From contig CM055102.1 of assembly GCA_029204225.1 (NCBI GenBank), positions 37,878,585 to 37,938,584 on the forward strand: DNA of 60,000 bases, given 5' to 3'. The position numbers and the translations under genes were made by a program. Below the pieces are notes generated by a model that saw nothing but the letters and a program-made list of their open reading frames with translations, ran no database searches and was not told where the DNA came from. The stretch is from Diphasiastrum complanatum. Lineage: Eukaryota; Streptophyta; Lycopodiopsida; Lycopodiales; Lycopodiaceae. Each line of letters begins with the position of its first letter. Within the stretch, counting starts at the first letter, position 1. Of the stretch, positions 21,440-32,461 are shown piece after piece.

Positions 21440-21904
21440 AGTTACGGACTACAGGATACAGGCCTACTGGGCTACTCTGCATATATTCCGCAGGCCTCTT
21501 TACATTTACTGTTGGTTATGTATATTTCTGGTTACGTATTTTATATTAGTCATGTACAGGCCCCAGAGCCTTTTTATATGCTTATGACCCGCATTGGGTC
21601 CTTTTTTATGACATTGACTGGCCTTGGGCCCTTATTATATGGTTATATGTGGAGTGGGGGCCCGTAGGAGGGCGCACTATTTTCGCTCCACATTTTGCCT
21701 CCCTTTACTTTTGAATTCCTATTTTAGGGTTCATTGGTAGGGTATTTATAGGGGCATTTGTGCACTCATTTTTCAGATTATTGATTGGTATTGCTTGGGC
21801 TCTTTGTGGGAGAACCTATTGTCTTGTCTATTGCTTGTAGGGCTTTAGTCTATTGCTGTCTTTTATGCTTCATTGATTCAACATCTGAGATTTTGATCAT
21901 AACT
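21440..21904 (+). repeat. 5' LTR of outer chromovirus (465 bp)
   Basis: AGTTACGGACTAC to GATCATAACT. Ends are AGTTA/TAACT rather than TG/CA. Contains TATTTATA (21743-21750), a likely TATA box, and the GGAGGGCGCACTATTTT motif shared with the inner LTR. Confidence 0.9.
21743..21750 (+). promoter_or_regulatory. TATA-like box in outer LTR
   Basis: TATTTATA about 160 bp before the LTR end, conserved in the 3' LTR at about 32104. Position is suitable for an LTR promoter. Confidence 0.4.
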
Positions 21905-21916
21905 TGGTATCAGAGC
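21905..21916 (+). promoter_or_regulatory. Primer-binding site, tRNA-iMet type
   Basis: TGGTATCAGAGC directly abuts the LTR. This is the standard plant primer site complementary to the 3' end of initiator methionine tRNA. Confidence 0.9.
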
Positions 21917-22257
21917 ACTTTCCTGATTGCTGAATATCAGATCTGATTTTCTGATTGGGTGCCCATTTCCTTGCTGATTTTTCTCTCTTTGTTGAGGGCT
22001 TTCGTCTCTTTGCTTTAGCAACATTCAGCACAGTTTGGAGGAGGACCAACTCCCATCAGAGCATTTTCCTTGGCAGAGCTTTAGCAGATAGTTAGCGGAA
22101 GTACTTCCGCTAAATTTGGCGGCCGGAATTTATTTATTTATATATTTATTTATTTTTTGGGCAGATTATTTCCGGCGCCGAAGTTCCAAATCCTTTTCCC
22201 TCTTTTTTAATGAATCCTCCATTTGATTCAGGGAGAGGATTCCCAACCATCTTTTCA

Positions 22258-22440
22258 GCATTGATTGGAGGCTGTCCAACGCCCTACTTCATCACATTTT
22301 TCAGCCATTGTTCCAGCAGAGTTTCAGCCATATTTCAGTTTTGATTGGAGGCTGTCCATCGCCCTATTTCATCACGTTTTCCACAGATTTCTAGCCATAT
22401 TTTCAGCATTGATTGGAGGCTGTCCAGCGCCCACTTTCAT
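22258..22440 (+). repeat. Three imperfect leader repeats
   Basis: The unit TTGATTGGAGGCTGTCC followed by a variant of a[ac/tc/gc]GCCC and a C/T-rich stretch occurs three times, starting near 22260, 22339 and 22408. They lie in the untranslated leader of the outer element. Confidence 0.8.
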
Positions 22441-22674
22441 TCTCCTTGTGGTCACATTTTCCAGCCAGCTCTTCGCACACGCTTGGAGCTCTATCGAGAG
22501 GTATCTTTGCTGGTTTTTCCTTGCTTTCCACACCTTTTCTTGACATTTGTCATTTCCTTTCTTGCTCTTAGTGTCGTTTGTGTACCTAAAGCGTATTTGG
22601 GGTGACGACAAAAGTCCGCTCCCTCCGATATTAAGCTTTTCTTACACTCTCTTCACTTCCTGCATTCCTTGACC

Positions 22675-23600
22675 ATGGATACTTCCCTTACATCTTCTGA
22701 GCCTCACATACCGTCTTCCACTTACCTTGACGAAATACGACATGAATTTCGAGATCATCTTAGGGAAGCCATGAGTGATGTACGCACTGATTTACGCCAG
22801 GAGTTACGAGAGACGTTCACTGCTTTTTCTGCCCAGATTGCTACACTATCATTACAGTCCAGTGTTTCTCCACTATCTCCACCTGTTCCCCCACAGCGTA
22901 CATTTCCACCACCCGAGACTCCTTCATCTTCTGGTCCTTTGCCACGAGACTTTAAGGATAAGGTTCAGCTTACTGTGTATTCTGGGTCATCCGATGGGAA
23001 TGAACTTGAGATTTGGTATTCTAAGCTTGAGACCTACTTCCTTATGTTTCTAAGACTGACATTCAGCGGATACATTTGGAGGGCCGTGCTGCTTTACATT
23101 TGGAGGGCCGTGCTGCTATTTGGTGGCGCATGTTTCGCCAGACGGCTTCACACCCTGGCCTTGCTAATTGGACAGAGCTTATGACAGCACTCCGCCTAGC
23201 GATGATTGATCCTCAGTGGCTTATTCGACAGCGCGACATCTTTCGCAGTTTATCTCACACTGGTGACTTGGCTGCTTATACGACACGGTTTACAGAGCTT
23301 TCCTATCTATTCCCAGATATTTCTACATTGGAGTTCATCTTCGCTACGTTGCTGGTCTACGAGGCGCACTCAGGTATGATGTTTCTTCTTTTTTTCCACT
23401 CACTCTCTCTCACGCCATCTCCCTTGCTACTGCACTACAGCACAAGTACTCTCCCATCTCTTCCTCTGTTTCTCGTCCTTCGCGTCCTTGCACACGTCCT
23501 ATTTTTTCCTCTCCATCTTCTGCTAGTCCCACTTCTGTCAGTTCACCTTCGTCCACTCTTCCTTCTGCACCACGTCCTCCTTTTTCTCCTCATCCTGTTT
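22675..23600 (+). pseudogene. Outer chromovirus gag (frameshifted)
   Basis: Start ATG at 22675 (MDTSLTSSEPHIPSS). An acidic/Arg helical N-terminus (EIRHEFRDHLREAMSDVRTD) leads to a Pro-rich linker and the gag core (QLTVYSGSSDGNELEIWYSK). A 24-bp tandem duplication at 23068-23117 and small indels shift the frame; the core continues in another frame with LAMIDPQWLIRQRDIFRSL (about 23195-23255). Broken again near 23370. Confidence 0.75.
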
Positions 23601-23626
23601 TTGTTCGTCGCTACTCACAGCCTGAG

Positions 23627-24792
23627 ATGTCTGAGATCCGTGAAAAGCGCTTATGTTTCAACTGTAAGAGTCCTGATCATATCGCCCGTGATTGCCGACA
23701 GCCTGCCACTGCTACTGCCGTCTATTTCTATGATGCTGACACACTTGATGATAGTCCTGATTTTGCCATATGCCTTCATATTCTTGATGATGACCCACCT
23801 GTTGATCAGTTTGCCACACCCACTGAGCTTGTTCCTGATCCCCCTGATCTAGCTGTATGCCATGCTCAGCTTGCTTATGCTACTTGGGCCGGTAAGCCGG
23901 GTCCACGCCATATCCGTCTTCGCCTACGTATCACTGGTCGTGAGTTTATTGCCCTTGTTGACATGGGTAGCACTCACTCGTTTCTCAGCAGTCATATCAC
24001 TACATGCATTCGTGCTATGCCAGTCACTACGCCTCATCCCCTGCATGTTGAGGTTGCCAGCGCACTCTCTTTTCCTAGCACGCAGATGTATCAGCAGTTT
24101 TCATATCGGATTGGAGACTTCCTTGGTCAGGCAAATTTTCATATTATTCCACTTACACGGTACGATCTTATCCTCGGTGCTGATTGGTTTGCATCCCTTG
24201 GTGCGGTTACAGTAGACCTCCAGCAGCAGACATTGACATTCTCTCATGATGGTACTCAGCATACATTTTCCGGTAGTGATTCTCGGCAGGACTATCAGCT
24301 TATTTCCGGGAAGCAGTTCATACAAAGCCTCCCGAAGGCCCACTGTGCGGCTATTCTTTCTGTTCAGCCAGTTCAGCCTATTGCAGATGCACCACCTTTG
24401 CCACAGGTATTTTCTGAACTGTTGCGTGAATTTGAGCATGTTTTTAGAGAGCCGACTCAATTACCGCCTTTACGAGATATCAACCACCATATAGACCTTG
24501 TTTCCTCTACATCACCTCCTTCTCGTCCTCCTTTTCGTGTGTCTATTGTTGAGCGCGAGGAAGTCCAGCGTCAGGTGTCTGATTTATTACGTCAAGGCCT
24601 TATTGTTCCTAGCCACGGTCCTGTTGGTGCTCCTGTTTTACTTGTTGATAAGAAGGATGGTACTAAACGTCTATGTATGGATTATCGTGCTTTAAATAAA
24701 CTTACTATCCGTAATCAGTACCCTATCCCTCATATGGATGACCTGTTTGACCAGTTAGGCCAAGCCAAGATCTTTTCTAAACTTGACCTGTT
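23627..24792 (+). pseudogene. Outer chromovirus zinc knuckle, protease and RT start
   Basis: Zinc knuckle [14 protein letters not shown] (about 23651-23692). Aspartic protease with [14 protein letters not shown] (about 23949): the catalytic Asp-Thr-Gly has become Asp-Met-Gly, which should impair activity. Then [17 protein letters not shown] and RT beginning with [19 protein letters not shown] and [18 protein letters not shown] stops at IFSKLDL (24792), where a deletion joins integrase C-terminal sequence in another frame. Confidence 0.85.
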
Positions 24793-25066
24793 TTTCTTCG
24801 GTTACGCTTTGCTCGCCATCGTTTTGTACAGGGTCTTGCTTCTATTGAGAAGCTTGCGCCGCGCTATTATGGGCCTTTTCAGATTCTTGAGCGCCTCAGT
24901 CCAGTTACATATCGTCTTGAGTTACCTGCTGCTACTCGGGCTTGTGATATCTTTCATGTCAGTTTATTACGTGCTGCTATTGAGGATGATGCTCCTCGAG
25001 ATTCCTCATTTCCTACAGATCCAGAGCTTTTTCCATTCCTGCCAGCTGCTATTTTACAGGTGCGCT
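24793..25066 (+). pseudogene. Outer chromovirus integrase C-terminal piece
   Basis: In the shifted frame this encodes [26 protein letters not shown] and [14 protein letters not shown], matching the integrase C-terminus of the inner element. It is cut at the GCGCT target site of the inner insertion; the coding sequence resumes at 31613. Confidence 0.8.
25062..25066 (+). other. Target-site duplication, left (gcgct)
   Basis: GCGCT directly before the inner element; repeated at 31608-31612 after it. Confidence 0.9.
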
Positions 25067-25506
25067 AGTTATGGACTCGGCTCATTACATTCGCCATGTC
25101 CATTTACATTTACTTTACTTTATGCATAGGCAGGCTTTGGGCCCTTTTTTATTCATTAGACTATGTGGTTGGCCTTGGGCCCTATTATTGACATTTAGAC
25201 TATATTATTGGCCTTGGGCCCTATGATTCACTATATTGGTTATTTGGTCATATTACTGAGAGTGGGGGCCTTCTTGGAGGGCGCACTATTTTCCCTCTCA
25301 GTTTGGCCCTAGCCACTGGAAGCTTCCTTTTAGGGCTTCCTCTTGGCTATAAGTAGGGATTCTGTGTCATTTGTTACTTGGCTTATGATATGATCTCCTT
25401 CTTTAGTCTCTTTAAGCTTTCTCTCTCCTGCTTTCTAGGGTTAAGTCTTGCTTATGTGATGCTTTCATAGACTAAATCTAGATCAGCCGTGGCTACGTTC
25501 ATAACT
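25067..25506 (+). repeat. 5' LTR of inner chromovirus (440 bp)
   Basis: AGTTATGGACTCGG to TTCATAACT. The sequence just outside differs between the two LTRs (t before the 5', g before the 3' copy), so AG...CT are the true outermost shared bases. Contains CTATAAGTAG (25347-25356) as a TATA candidate and the GGAGGGCGCAC motif. Confidence 0.93.
25347..25356 (+). promoter_or_regulatory. TATA-like box in inner LTR
   Basis: CTATAAGTAG, about 150 bp from the LTR end, conserved in the 3' LTR at about 31448. Confidence 0.45.
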
Positions 25507-25518
25507 TGGTATCAGAGC
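25507..25518 (+). promoter_or_regulatory. Primer-binding site, tRNA-iMet type
   Basis: TGGTATCAGAGC immediately after the LTR with no spacer. Confidence 0.93.
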
Positions 25519-26439
25519 ACTTTCCTGAGCATCTCCATTGAGCAGATTTTTCTCTCACAGGAGGGCGCCCATCTTCAGCTTGGATCTTCACCATTTTTCA
25601 GCTGGATTTTCACCATTTCTCCACACTTGTCTTGTAGATTTTCACGACGGATCGGAGGAGGACAGGCGCCCACTTGCTGCCCATTTCTAGCGCCCTCTTG
25701 CTGGCTGCCTACTGCTGCATTTTCAGCCTTTTTCCTCCCCTATTTTGGGCGCCCTACTGCCTCCTATTTGCTGCCCTATTGGGCGCCCTCATGCTTGTTG
25801 ACCAGCGCCCTACTGATCCTTCCTTTGCTGAAAATTTCCGCTTTTTGCTGCTCCTATTCGCCACCTTCCATCAGCCACTCCTAGCGTCCTACCAACCCAT
25901 CTTTTTGATCCAATTTTTTTTTGCCGTTTACTACCTCTCTTGGACGCCCACACTCCACCATAGCTGGCGCCCTACATCCGCCTCAATTTCAGCTCACCCT
26001 CCTACACTGCTGTCTGTGTTCGCAACCCTACCCCGGACAATACAAACACGCCTAGATGCTTAGAAAGCCACTCCCACCCAACTTCATCGCGCATCGAGAT
26101 TGCTCCCCGTCTTTATCGCAAACTTTTTTTTACCTTCCAGCCCCATAGTCCATTATTGTTTCCCATACTTTTACCCATCGTTTACTCCACGTAGTCGGGC
26201 CCTTAGCATCTTTTTTGGAGGCTGCCCTCACGGTTCCTCGACATATCGCCGCTATTTTTCAGCTCACTTCCGGTTGCGGTTACGAGGTATTTCTTACTTA
26301 GTTGTCCTTTCCGTTCATCTTACATCGCGAGTTCTATTGTGTCTTTTCATTGGCGTGCCTGTTGTGACGACTTATGTCCTCTCCTTCAGTTCGTCCAATT
26401 GTTTAGCACATTTCTTTTCTCGCTTACTTTTTCTTCCTC
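25519..26439 (+). other. Leader of inner chromovirus with repeated GGCGCC
   Basis: A long untranslated leader. GGCGCC occurs near 25564, 25662, 25749, 25789 and 25965, usually followed by C and then C/T-rich sequence, with GCGCCC variants between. It ends ...TTTCTTCCTC before the ATG at 26440. Confidence 0.7.
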
Positions 26440-29400
26440 ATGGCTAGCTCACCCACTACACCTGCGAGTCATTCCGGACCTTTAGATGAACAGTTTGCTG
26501 ATATGCGTGACTCTCTTACTCTCCTCAGTAGTCGTTTCGACCAAATGATGACCGGTTTTACCACTCTACAGACCGGCTTTGCAAGTATGCATTCACAGAT
26601 TGATTCCTTACAGCCACATGGACCTGGCAAAGCCCCTGTTCATTCATCATTTGGGTCTCCATTTGGACTTCCATCCTCGTCTACTTCCTTTGGCGGTGGG
26701 CCTCATTTTCCACCTAACCCATCGCCCGGTTTTCCACATCTAGCTCCTGAGCCACATTTTGCTCAAGATTTTCGTGATCGGGTACAGCTTGCCACCTATT
26801 CTGGTTCCTCTGACGGGAACTTGTTAGAGAATTGGTTTGCAAAGCTTGATACTTATTTTCAGATTTACCCTAAGACTGATCCTCAGAAGATCCAGTTAGC
26901 CGCCTTACATTTAGATGGACGTGCTGCCACTTGGTGGCGGGTCTACCGACTTGACCCTGATCGGGACGGTCTCCAGTTATGGCCTACCTTTCGTCGTGAT
27001 CTTCGTCATGCTATGATTGACCCTGAGTGGCTGAGCCGCCAACGTGATATATTCCGTAGTCTTACTCAGACTGGTGATCTTTCTTCCTATACAGATCAGT
27101 TTATGGACCTTTCCTACCTCTTTACAGATCTTCAGCCCACCGAGCTTATTTCTCGCTACATTGTTGGACTTCGTGGTGCTCTACGATACGATGTCTCTTC
27201 TTTCCGTCCACCCACACTTGTTGAGGCCATGTCCCTTGCTAGTACTTTACAGCATAAGTACCGTGATCCTGCTCCCTTTCGCTTTTCCCGACCCCGTCCA
27301 TCTCTTTCACCTCTACCATCTCCGGCCCCATCTGCCCCATCCACTGTCGTCCCGACCTCTTCTCTTACTTCTCCCGCTCCTCGCCCTCCGCCTCCTCGTC
27401 CTGCTTTTGTCCGACGTTACACGTCTGCAGAGTTCGCTGACATTCAGCAGAAGCGTCTTTGCTTTCGTTGTAAGAGTCCTGACCACATTGCCCGTGATTG
27501 CCGCCAGCCCCTGCCTACTTCTACTGCTGTTTTCTACCATGAGGGCACTACCCCAGATGAGTCCGATATCTACATTCATATATTTGATGAGCCTGATCTA
27601 TCTCCTGAGCCTTCTACTGATTTACTTCCTGCTACTTGCCATGCTCAGCTTGCTTATGCTACCTGGACAGGGTGCCCCGGTCCTCGCTCCATTCGGCTAC
27701 GTGTGCGCATTACTGGTCGTGAGTATATTGCTTTAGTTGATACCGGCAGCACTCATTCCTTTATCAGCAGTTATGTTCTCAGCCGGATACGCGCTTCACC
27801 TATTCCTGCTCCACAGCCTCTCACAGTCGAGGTTGCCAGTTCTCACTCATTTCCTAGTTCTCAGATGTTTCAGGGATTATCCTACCGCATTGGTGATTTT
27901 TTTGGACAGGCAGATCTTTATATCATTCCTCTGGAGCGCTATGACCTTATCCTTGGTGCTGATTGGTTTGCTTCATTGGGAGCGGTTACTTTGGACCTGG
28001 CTCAGCAGACATTGACATTTGTTCATGATGCAGTGACCCACTCACTTGCTGGTATTGATTTTCAGGCAGATTTCCAGCTGATCAGCGGGAAGCAGTTTAT
28101 CCGCAGCCTACCTAAGGCTCATTGTGCAGCTTTATTATGTGTTCAGCGTGCTGCGGCAGATTCTCCAGTGACTAACTCTCCTCCAGCAGCTGTTCCTCAA
28201 ATGATCTCTGACTTATTACATCAGTATGCATTTGTCTTTTCAGAACCTACGACGCTACCACCATTACGTGATGTGAACCACCATATTGATTTGTGTCCTG
28301 GTTCTGCTCCTCCCTCCCGGCCTCCTTACCGTATGTCTAAGTCTGAGCGTGATGAGGTTGAGCTTCAGATTGCTGCTTTACTAGATCAGGGCCTTATTGT
28401 TCCTAGTCACAGTCCTTTTGGTGCCCCTGTTCTCCTTGTCAGTAAGAAAGATGGTTCCAAACGCCTCTGCATTGATTATCGTGCCCTCAATAAGTTGACC
28501 ATCCGTAACCAGTATCCTATGCCTCACATGGATGATCTCTTTGACCAGTTAGGCACCTCTCATCTTTTCTCTAAGATAGACTTACGTTCCGGCTATCACC
28601 AGATTAGGATGCATCCTTCGGACGAACACAAGACTGCGTTTCGTACCCATCTTGGTTTGTATGAGTTTCGTGTTCTTCCTTTTGGTGTTACTAATGGTCC
28701 ACCTACGTTCCAGAATGTGATGAATAACATCATGCGTCCTCTCCTTGGTCGTTGTGTTTTAGTTTATTTTGATGATATTCTTGTTTTTAGTAAGACTCTT
28801 GATGAGCATGTGTTACATCTTTCATCTGTTTTTCAATTGCTTGTTCATCACCAGTTGTTTGCTAAACTTTCTAAGTGTTCCTTTGCTGTTGTTGAGATTG
28901 AGTTTTTAGGATTTCTCATTTGTGATGGTCGTATTCGTTTGGACCCTCATAAGGTTCGGGCAATCGCTGATTGGCCTGTTCCCACAGATGTCCACCATGT
29001 TCGTATGTTTCTTGGTCTCGCTACTCACCTTCGTCGTCCTGTTCCTCACTTTGCCACTGTGGCTGCCCCTCTTCATCCCCTTTTGAAGAAGTCTAGTGCT
29101 TTTGTTTGGACTTCTGATTGTCAGTTCGCCTTTGACACTCTTCGTCGTGCTGTTGTGGAGGCCTCTGTCCTGTGTTTACCACAGTTTGATCAGAAATTTA
29201 TTGTTGAGACCGATGCTAGTAATGTTGGTTTGGGTGCCTTGCTTCGTCAGTCTCAGTGTATTATTGCTTATGAGTCGCGTCGTTTACGCTCTTATGAGCA
29301 ACGTTATTCTGTCCATGAGAAAGAGCTTCTTGCCATTATCTATGCTCTTAAGAAGTAGCGCCATTACCTGTACCGTGTTCCTTTTGATATCGTTACTGAT

Positions 29401-31112
29401 CATCAGTCCTTACGTTATCTCTTCTCCCAGCGTGATCTTAGTGACCGCGAGTTTCGTTGGTTGCAGTTTTTACAATCTTTTGATTTTTTTATATTGTATC
29501 GTCCTGGTCGTCCTAACACTGCTGCTGACGCATTGTCTAGACTTCCTGCTTTATTGAATACCCTTGTTGCCACGATCCCTTCCTGGTTTGATGATCTTCC
29601 ATCTCCTTATCTTACATGTTCTGATTTTCGTTATGTTTATAGTTCTGCTCCACCTATGTCGTCTTCACCTCATCAGGCTTATTCCATTGTTGACCACCGT
29701 CTTTATCATTATGGTTCTCTTTGTATTCCTAGTTCTTTGGGTATCCGTTCTCAGTTGTTGTCGGATGCTCATTCGTCCCCAGTTGGGGGTCATTTTGGTT
29801 TTCAGAAGTCTTATGCTCGTCTTAAGGATAATTTCTATTGGCCATCCCTTAGGAAAGAGCTTGTTGTACTTATTCGTACCTGTCCTTTCTGCTTACGTAA
29901 TAAGTACTCCCGTGCTAAGTCCGCTGGTTTGCTTCAGAGTTGGCCTATTCCTCACCGCCAGTGGACTGATATTTCTATGGACTTCATCATTGGCCTTCCC
30001 CGCACCCGTCGTGGTCACGATTCATGTATGGTGGTAGTTGACAGGTTCTCGAAACAGGCACATTTCATACCCGTCCGCGATACTATCACAGCAGAGTAGT
30101 GTGCACGCTTGTTCCTTTCAGAGATATTTCGCCTACATGGGTTTCCTCGTACTATCCTTTCTGATCGGGATAGTAAGTTTACATCATTGTTCTGGACAGA
30201 GCTTATGCGTATATTGGATGTACAGCTTTTTATGGGGTCTGCTTATCATTCTACTTCTGATGGGCAGTCTGAGGTCCTTAACAGGATCCTTGAGGATTAT
30301 TTGCGCCATATTGTTACTCCTTCAGGGAAGGATTGGGATCAACACTTATGTTTGGCAGAGTATAGCTATAACAAGTCTGTTAGTACCAGCACCGGCGTTG
30401 CACCATTTTTATTATCTCATGGTTATGCACCTCTTTTACCTGGTATTCCTCTTCCTCCCGAGGATACACCTGTGACACTGTCTTCATTTCTATCAGGTGC
30501 TCGCGAGCTTATTCTCCAGGCCAGTTCCCATTTGCAGCAGGTCCAGCAGCGTTATCAGGCTTCAGTTGATCGTCATCGACGTCATGTTGAGTTTCATGTT
30601 GGTGATATGGTATATCTACGCCTACGGTTTGCACGTCATCATTTTATTCAGGGCCATGCTTCTACTGAGAAGCTTGCACCACGTTATTATGGGCCTTATT
30701 GTATATGGTTCTTAGTCCAGTTACATATCGTCTTCAGCTTCCTGCTTCCACACGTGCCTGTGATATATTCCATGTCAGTTTATTACGTGCTGCTATTGAG
30801 GATGATGCTCCTCATGATGCTGAGTTTCCTACTGCACCGGATCTCTTTCCTTTATTACCTGCTGCTATCCTTCAGGTGCGTTTGCATCATAGTCGACGCC
30901 GCCGGCAGATTCAGTTCCTGGTCCAGTGGGATGGTCGTCCTGTTGAGGAGGCCACATGGGAGCCTATTGATGTCTTTTATCATACACCGTCACTTGCGGA
31001 TCAGGCTTGTGCTCTTGCCGCACTTGTTGATTCCTCTACATCAGCTGTTGCTCCAGTTGTTACTACACCAGATGCTGTTCCAGTTGATTCTCCAGGGCTT
31101 GCTGTTACTTGA
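26440..31112 (+). pseudogene. Inner chromovirus gag-pol polyprotein (two stops, one frameshift)
   Basis: One long frame from ATG 26440. Gag: coiled-coil N-terminus (residues about 15-55), Pro-rich linker, capsid core (YSGSSDGNLLENWF, about 125). Zinc knuckle [14 protein letters not shown] at residues 341-354. Protease ALVDTGSTHSF, catalytic Asp 434. RT with YFDD at 776-779. RNase H with ETDAS, Asp about 925. Integrase with H2C2 finger, DDE residues in WTDISMDF, LSDRDSKF and DGQSEVLNR. A chromodomain-like tail (FLVQWDGRPVEEATWEPIDV) ends at 31112. Stops: TAG 29356-29358 (Trp in the 4037 copy) and TAG 30097-30099. A frameshift near 30700 moves the last part to another frame. These enzymes copy and integrate the element. 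Confidence 0.9.
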
Positions 31113-31147
31113 TCCAGTCCTTTATGGCAGTTGGGTCTTATTTTTGT

Positions 31148-31156
31148 GTCGGGGAG
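31148..31156 (+). promoter_or_regulatory. Polypurine tract of inner chromovirus
   Basis: GTCGGGGAG directly before the 3' LTR; it should prime plus-strand synthesis. Confidence 0.7.
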
Positions 31157-31607
31157 AGTTATGGACTCGGCTCATTACATTCGCCATGTCCATTTACATT
31201 TACTTTGCTTTATGCATAGGCAGGCTTTGGGCCCTTTTTTATTCATTATTTGACATTTAGACTATATGGTTGGCCTTGGGCCCTATTATTGACGTTTAGA
31301 CCATATTATTGGCCTTGGGCCCTATGATTCACTATATTGGTTATTTGGTCATATTACTGAGAGTGGGGGCCTTCTTGGAGGGCGCACTATTTTCCCTCTC
31401 AGTTTGGCCCTAGCCACTGGAAGCTTCCTTTCAGGGCTTCCTCTTGGCTATAAGTAGGGATTCTGTGTCATTTGTTACTTGGCTTATGATATGATCTCCT
31501 TCTTTAGTCTCTTTAAGCTTTCTCTCTCCTGCTTTCTAGGGTTAAGTCTTGCTTATGTGATGCTTTCATAGACTAAATCTAGATCAGCCGTGGCTACGTT
31601 CATAACT
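31157..31607 (+). repeat. 3' LTR of inner chromovirus (451 bp)
   Basis: Almost identical to the 5' LTR but with about 11 extra bases in the ATTATTTGACATTTAGAC region. Followed by the GCGCT duplication. Confidence 0.93.
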
Positions 31608-31612
31608 GCGCT

Positions 31613-31803
31613 TATTGCATAGTCGTCGCCATCGGCAGGTTCAGTTTTTGCCAGTGGGTTGGTCGTCCTATTGAGGAGGCTACTTGGGAGCCCATTGATG
31701 TTTTTTATCATACCCCTATCCTGGCTGATCAGGCTCGATCACTTGCAGCTACCATTGCTTCTCGGGATGCTCCGGCTTGGCAATGTTCTTTATAGCCAGG
31801 GAG
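31613..31803 (+). pseudogene. Outer chromovirus chromodomain-like tail, right-hand part
   Basis: Continues the gene cut at 25066: an Arg/His-rich stretch, then QWVGRPIEEATWEPIDVFYHTP with a frame slip. It is followed by the polypurine GCCAGGGAG (31795-31803) next to the 3' LTR. Confidence 0.8.
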
Positions 31804-32267
31804 AGTTACGGACTACAAGATACAGGCCTACTGGGCTACTCTGCATATATTCCGCAGGCCTCTTTACATTTATTGTTGGTTATGTATATTTCTGGTTACG
31901 CATTTTATATTAGTCATGTACAGGCCCCAGAGCCTTTTTATATGCTTATGACCCGCACTGGGTCCTTTTTTATGCATTGACTGGCCTTGGGCCCTTATTA
32001 TATGGTTATATGTGGAGTGGGGGCCCGTAGGAGGGCGCACTATTTTCCTTCCACATTTTGCCTCCCTTTACTTTTGAATTCCTATTTTAGGGTTCATTGG
32101 TAGGGTATTTATAGGGGCATTTGTACACTCATTTTTCAGATTATTGATTGGTATTGCTTGGGCTCTTCGTGGGAGAACCTATTGTCTTGTCTATTGCTTG
32201 TAGGGCTTTAGTCTATTGCTGTCTTTTATGCTTCATTGATTCAACACTTGAGATTTTGATCATAACT
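31804..32267 (+). repeat. 3' LTR of outer chromovirus (464 bp)
   Basis: AGTTACGGACTAC to GATCATAACT, followed by the TTTGA duplication (32268-32272). Confidence 0.9.
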
Positions 32268-32461
32268 TTTGACCTCCTCAAACTTCCTCAAGCTAAGACT
32301 TTTAGCTTGCTGGAAATTGTGGTTTTTGGCGCCTAGGACAGCCACCAAACTTGCTGGAATTTGACGTAGAATGGCCAACAAGGAAAGCCAATCACTTGAT
32401 CATTCTTCTCTTGACTTGTAGATGGTAGTCGACTCTTGTTGAAACAATGATCATGCAATAT

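Larger units (their letters stand above)
25067..31607 (+). mobile_element. Inner chromovirus, nearly complete (6541 bp)
   Basis: Two LTRs (25067-25506 and 31157-31607), perfect GCGCT target duplications, tRNA-iMet primer site, polypurine tract and a single gag-pol gene. By hand count the LTRs differ at about five bases plus one indel of about 11 bp, so this is the youngest LTR insertion here. It sits inside the integrase C-terminal region of the outer element. Gag-pol carries two nonsense codons and one frameshift, so this copy is probably inactive. Confidence 0.95.
21440..32267 (+). mobile_element. Outer chromovirus, internally deleted and split by a younger element
   Basis: LTRs at 21440-21904 and 31804-32267, flanked by TTTGA duplications. 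Without the nested insertion it is about 4.3 kb. It keeps leader, gag, zinc knuckle, protease and the beginning of RT, then jumps at about 24792 to the integrase C-terminus, so most of RT, RNase H and integrase are deleted. By hand count the two LTRs differ at about 10 of 464 positions plus one 1-bp indel, more than the inner element's LTRs, in keeping with the nesting order. Confidence 0.9.

Noticed and set aside
27156-27579. Minus-strand open frames inside the inner gag
   Set aside because: Shadows of the gag coding strand; no conserved motif.
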